From Sulfolobus sp. S-194 (lineage in GTDB: Archaea > Thermoproteota > Thermoprotei_A > Sulfolobales > Sulfolobaceae), in assembly GCF_012222305.1 (NCBI RefSeq), contig NZ_CP035730.1, positions 682,001 to 746,000 of the forward strand: a DNA stretch of 64,000 nt. Reading direction: 5' to 3'. The translations under genes were made by a program, and so were the position numbers. Under the pieces are notes generated by a model, which had not been told where the DNA came from, did no database searches, and was given only the letters and a program-made list of their open reading frames with translations. Position 1 is the stretch's first letter. Each line of letters starts with the position of its first letter. Shown in pieces: positions 56,516 through 64,000 of the stretch.

Positions 56516-58087
56516 AATAAAAATTATAGTAAGGATAAAAGGTGTGACTAGAGGTATCCAAAACGTTTTCATTGTATATCCTCCTACTTCTTCTAGTGCA
56601 TTTACCATTAATGATATGATTGACCCTAGTATTTTAACCCCTTTTATTTCGATTCCTTTAAAGGATATAGTATTTTTTATTGCTTGGCTTTTGGCTTTTA
56701 ATGTTAGTTCAAGCGCTTTTTCTACTAATTGCTCACATGGTTGAGCTGGGATATAAAGATCTCCAAAAACTGTACCAGTACAGCTGTGGTCATCTGGTGT
56801 TACAAGTATAGGATAATTAACTACTCCTTTTAGTTTCTCTCTGATTTTTATGGTTAGATTTGGATCAGCATTGTTTGAGTAAATATAAATTATGCTAAGA
56901 TCTTTCTCTCCATCAGATATATAAGTAACTCTAATTCTGTTATCGCATAGACCTTCACAGTCTTTGACATTATCTTCAGCATACCCAACTATGAAAGGCT
57001 TTTCTTCCTTTTTTTCTTTTATACTTTTTAGTATACCACTAGTTATACATGAATAAGTATTAGAAGGTAATTCTCTCTCTAGATATTCGTTATGGCAATC
57101 AACTATATAATTTCCAGTATTTACTATAAAATTCCATAGTTTCAAGGGCAGGTCATCAATTCCATACTTAGGTCTTTGTACAAATGATAAACTTTTATCG
57201 CCAAAATCTAGGGTGACACCAGAAAATTCACCGCAAGTCCATTGTTTTATACCGTAGAATTTAAGAGTAACCCAGTTATCAGCTCTTTTCTCTTCATCTG
57301 AAATTAATTTAGCTATAGCTTTAGATTGCGTCGATGTTGCTAAATCTATCTCATGACTTCCTGGACCATGAAAAATTAAGTTATTTGGATTCTCTAACTC
57401 TAGCTGATAAATGAATTTACTACTTCCTATATCTCCAGAGATACCATAATGGATTTTTGGTAAAACAAAATAGATATTATTGGCTTTGAAGATGCCTATA
57501 TGAATAGATGATTTAATTGATATATCTTGCAAGAACTTTTCTAATTGTTTGGAATCTTTTTTTATTATATTGGCCAAAAAAGGTCTTAGAATTTGTAGTG
57601 ATTTAATTCCAGTTATTTTTTCGCCTTTCTTATTAATTAAGTGAATGTAATAATAAAAAACTACGGAAATCATCATTATATATATAATGTTAAGAAAGGT
57701 TATATGGAATACTATTGATGCAAAATTTATTCCTAATATAATTAGTGATGATTTTAATTCGCTTGTTCTTGGTAATAGTGTATAACCTATGAGTGGTGAG
57801 AAAAGAGTTAATGCGTAATAATAATACCCTACAATTATATAAGAAAATATAATATAGAAGAATGCGGTCAAATCTATGAAAAAGAAAATTAACTTTTTTT
57901 CAGTTATGAATAATATTGATAATAATGCGAAATATATTATAAATGATACTAAATATAACAATCCTATTTCTATGCTTCGTATTATCACTATAGCTGATTC
58001 GAACGTTGCGAGCCCTGAGAGAATCTTCATGTCTGGTAAGCTTTTTAATTTAGAGTAGTACTTTCTCGTGATAGCTTCAGAATCCAC
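56486..58087 (-). CDS. DUF2070 family membrane protein
   Basis: About 533 residues from a GTG at 58087 ([19 protein letters not shown]); the in-frame ATG at 58255 would overlap the divergent gene at 58117. Several transmembrane helices occupy the N-terminal third, followed by a large soluble domain with [47 protein letters not shown] and a final membrane helix. This is the archaeal DUF2070 architecture, of unknown function. The conserved H, D and C pattern suggests a metal-dependent enzyme-like domain. Confidence 0.82.
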   Translation of the reverse strand: MDSEAITRKYYSKLKSLPDMKILSGLATFESAIVIIRSIEIGLLYLVSFIIYFALLSILFITEKKLIFFFIDLTAFFYIIFSYIIVGYYYYALTLFSPLIGYTLLPRTSELKSSLIILGINFASIVFHITFLNIIYIMMISVVFYYYIHLINKKGEKITGIKSLQILRPFLANIIKKDSKQLEKFLQDISIKSSIHIGIFKANNIYFVLPKIHYGISGDIGSSKFIYQLELENPNNLIFHGPGSHEIDLATSTQSKAIAKLISDEEKRADNWVTLKFYGIKQWTCGEFSGVTLDFGDKSLSFVQRPKYGIDDLPLKLWNFIVNTGNYIVDCHNEYLERELPSNTYSCITSGILKSIKEKKEEKPFIVGYAEDNVKDCEGLCDNRIRVTYISDGEKDLSIIYIYSNNADPNLTIKIREKLKGVVNYPILVTPDDHSCTGTVFGDLYIPAQPCEQLVEKALELTLKAKSQAIKNTISFKGIEIKGVKILGSIISLMVNALEEVGGYTMKTFWIPLVTPFILTIIFILLTNVHIKF

Positions 58088-58116
58088 GGTTAAATAGAGT
58101 AAATTGGGGGGTTTAA

Positions 58117-58401
58117 ATGCTATTGACAAATGAAATGTTGAATGCCAAAAAAGTAGTCCATTATAAAAAAGAGGAATGCGATATTTACATAATAGAGAAA
58201 AATGACGAAAATTATGTGCTAGGAATTTATAGAGGTAATAATACTGTTTATGCAAAAGTTACGTTACCCTTTGTTAGATGGGAATGCGAGAGTATACTTT
58301 ATTATCCTTTTGGATATTTTGTGTTTGCTGAGGACGAAAATAAGCTAATAGAAAAAATAAAGATAAAAATGAACGAGTTGAAGTCAAATGTTATTGGATG
58401 A
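58117..58401 (+). CDS. Small protein of unknown function
   Basis: A 94-residue protein, beta-rich ([56 protein letters not shown]) with a helical basic C-terminus. It starts 30 bp from the DUF2070 gene's start in divergent orientation and overlaps the HAD phosphatase by 14 bp, so it is probably translated together with it. No family is recognised. Confidence 0.6.
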   Translation: MLLTNEMLNAKKVVHYKKEECDIYIIEKNDENYVLGIYRGNNTVYAKVTLPFVRWECESILYYPFGYFVFAEDENKLIEKIKIKMNELKSNVIG

Positions 58402-59182
58402 GTATGAACTTATAATAAGTGATGTAGATGGAGTCTTGGTTAGAGAAGGAGAACCTATATGGAGTAATATTGCAGCAGTCAAGAAAATTATAGAAAGAGG
58501 TAAAAAAGTCTTATTAATTACAAATAATTCTGGTTTTAGTAGGGTGATCTTATCTAGACAATTAAATTATTTAGGAGTAAAGATAGAACCTAAAGACATT
58601 ATAACTAGTGGAACAGCAGCAGCAATTTATCTTAAGGAAAGGACTAGTGTAAAAACTGTTTTTGTTGTTGGTGAAGAAGGATTAATTGAGGAGCTAAAAA
58701 ATTTTAATTTTAGAATAATCAGCTCAAATGAAGTAGAAGAGGAAACACCAGACGCAGTAGTCTTAGGTTTAGATAGATTAAGCACATACGAAAAATTATC
58801 TACAGCAATGAGATGTATTTACAAAGGTTCTAAGTTTATAGTTACAAATATGGATAGGCTTTGGCCTTCTAAGGATGGTTTAAAATTAGGAGCTGGTGCA
58901 TTAGCGTCTGCTATAATTTATGCACTTCAACGAGAGCCTGACTTCATAGCAGGTAAACCAAATACTTGGATTATTGAAATAGCATTGAAATTATCTGGAA
59001 TAAATAATTTAAATAAAGCTGTTATAATTGGTGATCAATTAGAGACAGATATAAAAATGGGTATTAATGCTGGTATAGATACAATTTTGGTTTTAACCGG
59101 TATATCTTCGATAAAAGATATTGAGAGAACAAATATTAAACCTAAGTTTGTAGTAAACTCTCTAAATGAAATTGTGAAATAA
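58388..59182 (+). CDS. HAD-type phosphatase (NagD/p-nitrophenylphosphatase-like)
   Basis: A 264-residue IIA-type HAD enzyme. Motif I is [16 protein letters not shown] (near 10), motif II is [12 protein letters not shown] (near 43), a C2 cap follows, then [11 protein letters not shown] (motif III lysine, near 190) and [18 protein letters not shown] (motif IV, near 215). Relatives hydrolyse phosphoglycolate or small phosphoesters. It directly precedes the succinate dehydrogenase operon by 32 bp. Confidence 0.9.
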   Translation: MLLDEYELIISDVDGVLVREGEPIWSNIAAVKKIIERGKKVLLITNNSGFSRVILSRQLNYLGVKIEPKDIITSGTAAAIYLKERTSVKTVFVVGEEGLIEELKNFNFRIISSNEVEEETPDAVVLGLDRLSTYEKLSTAMRCIYKGSKFIVTNMDRLWPSKDGLKLGAGALASAIIYALQREPDFIAGKPNTWIIEIALKLSGINNLNKAVIIGDQLETDIKMGINAGIDTILVLTGISSIKDIERTNIKPKFVVNSLNEIVK

Positions 59183-59214
59183 AGGTTTTTTAGTCAAAAT
59201 ACGCATTTACTTAT

Positions 59215-60915
59215 GTGGAGAAAGTTTCATACGATGTTGTAATCGTAGGAGCTGGACTAGCTGGATTAATGGCTGCGCATGAGGTAGCTTCAGCAGGATA
59301 TAACGTAGCAGTAATCTCTAAAGTATTCCCTACTAGATCACATTCAGCGGCTGCTGAAGGAGGAATTGCAGCTTATATCCAAGGTAATTCAGATCCAAAT
59401 GATAACCCAGATTATATGACATACGATACAGTTAAAGGCGGAGATTATTTAGTTGATCAAGATGCTGCTGAACTATTAGCATATAAGTCTGGAGAAATAG
59501 TAATGTTACTAGAAAGATGGGGTGCACTATTCAATAGGCAACCGGATGGCAGAGTTGCAGTCAGGTATTTTGGAGGACAGACCTATCCGAGAACTAGATT
59601 TGTTGGAGACAAAACTGGAATGGCACTGTTACATACAGTATATGAAAGAACTTCTGGCTTGGGGAGTGTAGATTTCTATTTTGAATGGTTTGCATGGGAA
59701 TTGGTTGAAGATGATAATAGAATTAGAGGGATTATAGCTTTTGATATGAGGAATATGGTTCCAGTATTTTTCAAGGCAAAAGCTGTTGTGATAGCTTCTG
59801 GAGGAATGGGAATGTTATATAGACATACAACAAATAGCTACATCAATACTGGTGACGGTTATGCTATGGCATTAAGAGCTGGAGCTGCATTAAAAGATCC
59901 AGAATTTGTACAATTTCATCCAACAGCATTGTATCCATCAGATATTTTAATTAGTGAAGCTGCAAGAGGAGAGGGAGCAGTACTCAGAAATGTTAAAGGA
60001 GAAAGATTTATGGCAAGATATGCTCCTAAAAAACTGGATCTTGCTCCTAGGGATATAGTCTCTAGGGCTATACTTACTGAAGTAAAAGAAGGTAGGGGAT
60101 TTCCAGGTGGGTATGTAGGATTAGATCTTACTCATTTAGGTGAGGACTATATTAAGGAGAGATTGGCATTAGCTTATGAAGCAGCAAAGAGTTTTGCAGG
60201 TATAGATGCAACCAAAGAAATGATTCCGGTAAGGCCTGCTCAGCATTATTATATGGGAGGTGTTGATGTAGATATAACTGGTAGAAATCCAGATTTGATT
60301 GGATTATTTGCAGCAGGAGAAGCAGCATGTGTTTCAGTACATGGTGCCAACAGATTAGGCTCTAACTCTTTGTTAGAAACTTTAGTATTTGGCAGAGAAA
60401 CAGGAAGGACTGTTGTTGAATTTCTTAAAAGCTACACTGAGCCTTCGTCCGATATTGATAAAGAAGCTGAAAAAATGATTGATTCAGCATATGACGTGGT
60501 TAAGAGTGAAAGTGGTGTTCATTTTGGAGAAATATTAGAAAAATTGAGAGATACTATGTGGGATTATGTTGGCGTGTTTAGAGACGAAAATGGACTAAAA
60601 ACTGCTCTTTCAGAAATTATGAAACTAAGAGAAGATATGAAAAAAATGTATGTATTAGATAAAAGCAAAGTCTATAACACAGAATTTTATAATGCTCTTG
60701 AACTTAAGAACATGTTAGATCTAGCCCTTGTAATAGCTACCTCTGCTTTGAACAGAAAAGAATCCAGAGGGGCTCACTATAGATTAGATTTTCCAGAAAG
60801 AGATGATCAAAACTGGCTCAAACATACGATAGCGTATCTGAGAGGTAATAGTGTAGAGATTACATACAAACCTGTAAAAATGACAAAATGGAAACCTGAA
60901 GTCAGGGTGTATTAA
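59215..60915 (+). CDS. sdhA: Succinate dehydrogenase flavoprotein subunit
   Basis: 566 residues from a GTG start. The FAD-linked histidine is in [15 protein letters not shown] (near residue 45), and the substrate-binding [21 protein letters not shown] is near 240. The active site includes [14 protein letters not shown] and [13 protein letters not shown] near the C-terminal third. It oxidises succinate at the membrane in respiration, and can work in the reverse direction for carbon metabolism. sdhB follows with no gap. Confidence 0.97.
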   Translation: MEKVSYDVVIVGAGLAGLMAAHEVASAGYNVAVISKVFPTRSHSAAAEGGIAAYIQGNSDPNDNPDYMTYDTVKGGDYLVDQDAAELLAYKSGEIVMLLERWGALFNRQPDGRVAVRYFGGQTYPRTRFVGDKTGMALLHTVYERTSGLGSVDFYFEWFAWELVEDDNRIRGIIAFDMRNMVPVFFKAKAVVIASGGMGMLYRHTTNSYINTGDGYAMALRAGAALKDPEFVQFHPTALYPSDILISEAARGEGAVLRNVKGERFMARYAPKKLDLAPRDIVSRAILTEVKEGRGFPGGYVGLDLTHLGEDYIKERLALAYEAAKSFAGIDATKEMIPVRPAQHYYMGGVDVDITGRNPDLIGLFAAGEAACVSVHGANRLGSNSLLETLVFGRETGRTVVEFLKSYTEPSSDIDKEAEKMIDSAYDVVKSESGVHFGEILEKLRDTMWDYVGVFRDENGLKTALSEIMKLREDMKKMYVLDKSKVYNTEFYNALELKNMLDLALVIATSALNRKESRGAHYRLDFPERDDQNWLKHTIAYLRGNSVEITYKPVKMTKWKPEVRVY

Positions 60916-61878
60916 ATGTCCTTACAAAATGAAGAAATGGATGTTGTCCTTAAGATAAAAAGATACTCTCCAGAAAAAGGATACTGGTGGCAAGAATATA
61001 AATTAAAAGTTGATAGGTTTACTCAATTTACAGAAGCTTTAAGAAGAATTAAAAGTGAACAAGACCCCACGCTTGCATATAGAGCCTCTTGTCATATGGC
61101 AGTTTGTGGAAGTTGTGGAATGAAAATTAATGGAGAGCCAAGACTTGCATGTAAAACATTAGTAATGGATATGGCAAAGAAATATGGTTCTAATGTTATC
61201 ACAATAGAACCGATGGATTATTTCAAACCAGTTAAAGATCTTATTGTTGATTTAGATGAATTTTACCAAAGAATGTATAAGGTTAAACCTAGACTTTATC
61301 CTCATAAGGATGTTTTAGAAGGCATTGTTGAACAAAGATTAAAACCTGAAGATCAGAGAGAGTTATGGAAATTTGCTCAGTGCATATGGTGCGGGTTGTG
61401 TGTCTCAGCTTGTCCAGTGGTTGTAATAGATCAGCAATTTTTAGGTCCAGCTGCTCATGCTAAGGGTTATAGATTCTTAGCAGATCCAAGGGATACGATA
61501 ACTGAAGAGAGAATGAAAATACTAATTGATAGTTCATGGCGTTGTACTTATTGTTATCAATGCTTTAATGTGTGTCCCAGAGATATAGAGCCAGTAACTG
61601 CAATAAAGAAAACTAGAGCTTATACTAGATTAGCTAAAGAAAAGACATCGGTAACACAAACTGGAGAAAAACATATTGAAGCAATATTTAATTCTCTATT
61701 AGAATCTGGAAAACTAGAAGAGGCGAAGGTTTATCTTAGCACGTACGGATTACTTGGTTCCATAAAAGATTTCATTTATCTTTTCCAATCTGGTAAAGTT
61801 AAGTATGCCCTAGTAAAAGAGAAACCAGTTGAAAATATAAGTGAGATCAGGAAAATTCTTACTGGTGATAATAAATGA
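60916..61878 (+). CDS. sdhB: Succinate dehydrogenase iron-sulfur subunit
   Basis: 320 residues. The N-terminal [2Fe-2S] site is [12 protein letters not shown] with a later CKTLV. Two ferredoxin-like clusters are [14 protein letters not shown] and [15 protein letters not shown]. The second set has an extra cysteine, compatible with a [4Fe-4S] in place of the [3Fe-4S] of classical SdhB, as known for Sulfolobales. A long C-terminal extension is typical of this group. It overlaps sdhC by 4 bp. Confidence 0.97.
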   Translation: MSLQNEEMDVVLKIKRYSPEKGYWWQEYKLKVDRFTQFTEALRRIKSEQDPTLAYRASCHMAVCGSCGMKINGEPRLACKTLVMDMAKKYGSNVITIEPMDYFKPVKDLIVDLDEFYQRMYKVKPRLYPHKDVLEGIVEQRLKPEDQRELWKFAQCIWCGLCVSACPVVVIDQQFLGPAAHAKGYRFLADPRDTITEERMKILIDSSWRCTYCYQCFNVCPRDIEPVTAIKKTRAYTRLAKEKTSVTQTGEKHIEAIFNSLLESGKLEEAKVYLSTYGLLGSIKDFIYLFQSGKVKYALVKEKPVENISEIRKILTGDNK

Positions 61879-62747
61879 GTTATGCGTATTATCCAGGTTG
61901 TGCAACTCATGGGCTTTCCAAGGATGTAGATGTAGCAACAAGAAAAGTATTCGAAACCTTAGGGTTAAAGCTAGAAGAAGTAAAGGATTGGAATTGTTGT
62001 GGAGGAGGATTCTATGATGAATATGACGAAGTTGGGCATGTTGCCTTAAACCTTAGAAATTTATCAATAGTGGAAAAAATGGGATATAATAAAATGATTA
62101 CTCCTTGTAGTGTTTGTCTTCATAGTCATAGGTTAGCTACATATAAGTTTAAGGAAAATAAAGATATAAGGAAAAAAGTTGAGGAAAGAATTAAGGGTAC
62201 TTCAATTAACTATTCTGGAAAAGCTAATGCTGAACATATAGTATGGGTTCTTGTTAGAGATGTAGGAATTCAGAAAATCAAGGAAAAAGTAAAAAGACCA
62301 TTAACTGGATTAAGAGTTGCAGCATATTATGGATGTCAAATGTTAAGACCAGAGGAAATAATGGGTTTTGAACCAGCATTTAATCCTCATAGTATGGAAG
62401 ATTTGATTTCGGTTACTGGTGCAACTCCAGTAACGTTTCCTAGTGCTAGGTCATGTTGCGGTTTTCCTTTGATGGGTAGTAATCCAAACGTGGGAATAAA
62501 AATGGCATATAGTATATTAAAAAGTGCAAAAGATCAGGAAGCAGATCTATTAGTTCATCCTTGTAGCTTGTGTCATTTACAGTTAGACTCACTACAACTT
62601 AAAATAAAGGCTGAGTTTAATACTAATTGGACTCTCCCTGCTATATATATAACTCAATTGCTAGGTTTAGCGTTCGGTTTTTCGCCCGATGAATTAGGTC
62701 TAAGTAATTTGGCTAAACAAGTTCTAATCTCAAAAGGTGTAGTTTAA
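61875..62747 (+). CDS. sdhC: Succinate dehydrogenase subunit SdhC (SdhE-type, CCG domain)
   Basis: A 290-residue protein of the heterodisulfide reductase B/CCG family in place of the classical haem-b membrane anchor. Two CCG motifs are visible, [11 protein letters not shown] and [10 protein letters not shown], each with a preceding or following cysteine ([21 protein letters not shown]). It has no transmembrane helix, so it should attach through amphipathic helices. This is the non-classical type E complex of thermoacidophiles. It overlaps sdhD by 1 bp. Confidence 0.93.
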   Translation: MSYAYYPGCATHGLSKDVDVATRKVFETLGLKLEEVKDWNCCGGGFYDEYDEVGHVALNLRNLSIVEKMGYNKMITPCSVCLHSHRLATYKFKENKDIRKKVEERIKGTSINYSGKANAEHIVWVLVRDVGIQKIKEKVKRPLTGLRVAAYYGCQMLRPEEIMGFEPAFNPHSMEDLISVTGATPVTFPSARSCCGFPLMGSNPNVGIKMAYSILKSAKDQEADLLVHPCSLCHLQLDSLQLKIKAEFNTNWTLPAIYITQLLGLAFGFSPDELGLSNLAKQVLISKGVV

Positions 62748-63097
62748 TGTCGTATGAGGACAAGATTATTGATACGTTAACAAAAATAGGAGCCATTGTA
62801 ACAAGAGGCTGGTATACAGTAAGTGAGAGACCAGAGAGACCTCCTTTCGGAAAAGAATTAGAATATAAAGTTGAAGAACTATTCTGGGGTAAAATTCATC
62901 TAAGAAACGAAGGAGACCTGTATGTCTTAGTAATGTCTAAGGATATATTTAATTGGAAAGATAAGATTTCGCAGTTAAAAGTTAAAGGCGAGATTGAAGA
63001 TGCTGCTGGTGGATTATTATGGTTAAAAGAGAATTTGGATAACTTAGAAGAAGATATGAAATACCTTAAGGAATACCTTTCATCTCTTAAAAAATAA
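62747..63097 (+). CDS. sdhD: Succinate dehydrogenase subunit SdhD (SdhF-type)
   Basis: A 116-residue soluble-looking protein ending the sdhABCD operon. It has helical and beta segments (TKIGAIVTRGWYTVSERPER, KVEELFWGKIHLRNEGDLYV, LEEDMKYLKEYLSSLKK) and no membrane helix. The fourth gene of Sulfolobales SDH operons is a small non-classical subunit thought to help membrane binding; assignment rests on position and length. A T-rich run after the stop may terminate transcription. Confidence 0.85.
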   Translation: MSYEDKIIDTLTKIGAIVTRGWYTVSERPERPPFGKELEYKVEELFWGKIHLRNEGDLYVLVMSKDIFNWKDKISQLKVKGEIEDAAGGLLWLKENLDNLEEDMKYLKEYLSSLKK

Positions 63098-63115
63098 TTT
63101 TTTATTTTATGGAAG
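63098..63115 (+). terminator. T-rich run after sdhD
   Basis: TTTTTTATTTTAT directly after the sdhD stop matches the pyrimidine-rich stretches that end Sulfolobus transcripts. Evidence is the composition and position only. Confidence 0.4.
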
Positions 63116-63127
63116 TATATAATTAAA

Positions 63128-63182
63128 TGGCCATGCCCAGCTGACGCCCAAGTATGGATGGAATGAGGCTGGGTCCTCCTCC
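63128..63182. other. G+C-rich hairpin between convergent genes
   Basis: A 55-bp G+C-rich block in very A+T-rich surroundings. CCCAGC (63136-63141) pairs with GCTGGG (63168-63173). Directly inside the stem, TGA at 63142-63144 faces ATGAG at 63163-63167, which could form a kink-turn-like GA/GA step. It contains no C box. It may be a structured RNA or the processed 3' end of either convergent gene. Strand is undetermined. Confidence 0.4.
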
Positions 63183-63183
63183 T

Positions 63184-64000
63184 TTATGCTTCTACTACCT
63201 TCAAAAGGTCTTCATGATCTAATTTATATACTACTAAATATTGATCTGAAACTCTTCTTAAATCAGCATTATCTCCTCTTATCATTACGCTAATTAATGT
63301 AGAATTAGCCTCTTTTAATGATCTTCTCACAGTAGTTTCTGCAATTTTATCTTCTCCATCTGTTAATAATATTATTTCACTTACCCCTTTAACATGACCT
63401 TCCTTTATGTCTTCGCAAGCAGATATTATTGATCTGCTTATATCTGTACCACCTCCTCCTCTAATTTTCCCTATATACTCTATCATTTTTATGACGTCTT
63501 TGCTCTTGGCATTCTTCTGAACTTTAATTAATGGATACGGAATATTGTCGAAGAATCTGAGGTAGAAATCTCTATTTTCTCTTTTTGCTCTACTGTATAA
63601 TGCTAGTGCTACAGCTTTGGCCCATAATATTTTCTCTCCATCCATACTTCCCGATTTATCAAATAATAAATAAATAGGTCCTAATACTTCTTTTATTCTC
63701 TTTTGATATAATAGCAATTGAGATTCTGCAAGTTTTATGTAGAATAGTTCTTCTGGCAAAGCTAATTCAGAAGATACAATTCTCTCTAGATCTGAGCCTT
63801 CCTCGTATCCATAAAGTTCTCCTCTAGAAAATCTAGTAGTTCTTTTCTTTGTAAAACTTCCTAATCTGGGCATTCCACTCAAAAATTCGAGAATTTTCTT
63901 TATTTCTGTATTTCTAGCTAATCTAAGAACTTCATGAATTTCCCCCTCAAAATTAAGTATTGAGCCTGTACCTGCACCATTTCCACCTATTATTTTCTGT
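63184..64000 (-). CDS. VWA (von Willebrand A) domain protein, N-terminus beyond window
   Basis: The frame is open from the stop at 63184-63186 to the window edge (about 271 residues). It reads [19 protein letters not shown], then [20 protein letters not shown]. The VWA domain follows, with MIDAS motif [13 protein letters not shown], a second motif in [12 protein letters not shown] and LLTDGEDK. This pattern fits CoxE/ViaA-type partners of MoxR AAA+ ATPases, which assist metal insertion or complex assembly. A TTG at 63882 could be mistaken for the start, but similarity and openness continue upstream. Confidence 0.82.
   Translation of the reverse strand, partial: QKIIGGNGAGTGSILNFEGEIHEVLRLARNTEIKKILEFLSGMPRLGSFTKKRTTRFSRGELYGYEEGSDLERIVSSELALPEELFYIKLAESQLLLYQKRIKEVLGPIYLLFDKSGSMDGEKILWAKAVALALYSRAKRENRDFYLRFFDNIPYPLIKVQKNAKSKDVIKMIEYIGKIRGGGGTDISRSIISACEDIKEGHVKGVSEIILLTDGEDKIAETTVRRSLKEANSTLISVMIRGDNADLRRVSDQYLVVYKLDHEDLLKVVEA

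Noticed and set aside
63128..63182. Calling the G+C-rich block a C/D-box sRNA
   Set aside because: There is a CTGA but no RTGATGA box on either strand, so it is listed only as a structured element.
63184..63882. TTG at 63882 as the start of the VWA gene
   Set aside because: The same frame is open to the window edge and continues with family-like sequence, so the gene is partial, not 232 residues.

Overview
The window is chromosomal DNA from a thermoacidophilic crenarchaeon of the order Sulfolobales. Base composition is strongly A+T rich. Genes are packed head to tail with short overlaps and little Shine-Dalgarno signal, and TTG and GTG starts are frequent. The 3-isopropylmalate dehydrogenase, the bifunctional sugar-1-phosphate nucleotidylyltransferase/acetyltransferase and the acryloyl-CoA reductase are, as far as I can recall, nearly identical to the characterised Sulfolobus (Sulfurisphaera) tokodaii strain 7 proteins, with scattered substitutions. 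The source is therefore probably a close relative or another strain of that species. This is from memory, not from a search.

Layout. 1-9.7 kb: SPOUT methyltransferase (partial), ileS, leuB, a DUF447 gene, an M28-type peptidase, a HAD hydrolase and elongation factor 2. 9.8-10.8 kb: a frameshifted thioredoxin reductase. 10.8-18.7 kb (minus strand): the archaeal RNA/protein quality-control superoperon, transcribed in the order L15e, COG1325 RNA-binding protein, Rpp30, Pop5, a C/D sRNA, proteasome alpha, SBDS, Rrp4, Rrp41, Rrp42, L37Ae, Brix protein, Pcc1, prefoldin beta, XPF. 18.8-25.2 kb: YchF-like GTPase, sugar nucleotidylyltransferase, S3Ae, RNA methyltransferases, RNA polymerase Rpo4 and L21e. 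25.2-29.3 kb: an accessory island with two related insertion sequences (one intact, one decayed), two intron-containing tRNA-Leu genes and the N-terminal half of an SSV-type integrase abutting tRNA-Leu(UAA), the mark of an integrated virus or plasmid. 29.3-33.8 kb: small conserved proteins, Tmk, a Clp1/Grc3-like kinase, a RecA-family protein and CDP-archaeol synthase. 33.8-41.2 kb: a replication cluster (MCM, GINS, Orc1/Cdc6, RFC large and small subunits) with MoaC. 41.2-51.7 kb: PEBP, proteasome beta, amidase, acryloyl-CoA reductase, tRNA-Leu(GAG), release factor aRF1, a purine phosphoribosyltransferase, MTA phosphorylase, a polyprenyl synthase and an ATP-grasp ligase. 51.8-58.3 kb: an Lrp regulator, two geranylgeranyl-reductase-family flavoproteins and membrane proteins. 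58.4-63.1 kb: a HAD phosphatase and the four-gene succinate dehydrogenase operon. The window ends inside a VWA-domain gene.

Themes. Much of the window is information processing: translation, RNA decay, tRNA/rRNA modification and DNA replication. CarS, a polyprenyl synthase and GGR-type reductases represent archaeal lipid synthesis. Acryloyl-CoA reductase and succinate dehydrogenase fit the 3-hydroxypropionate/4-hydroxybutyrate cycle and respiration.

Most notable observations. (1) The conserved reading frame of aRF1 continues upstream of its TTG codon and joins an ATG only through a +1 shift at CTT TGA, the same bases as the bacterial RF2 autoregulatory frameshift site. (2) Both insertion sequences place the ribosome-binding region and transposase start codon in a 29-nt loop closed by stems that differ in sequence but keep pairing. 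(3) There are two C/D-box sRNA candidates whose C boxes overlap the stop codon of the preceding gene. (4) The two tRNA-Leu genes of the island each carry two mispaired stem positions.
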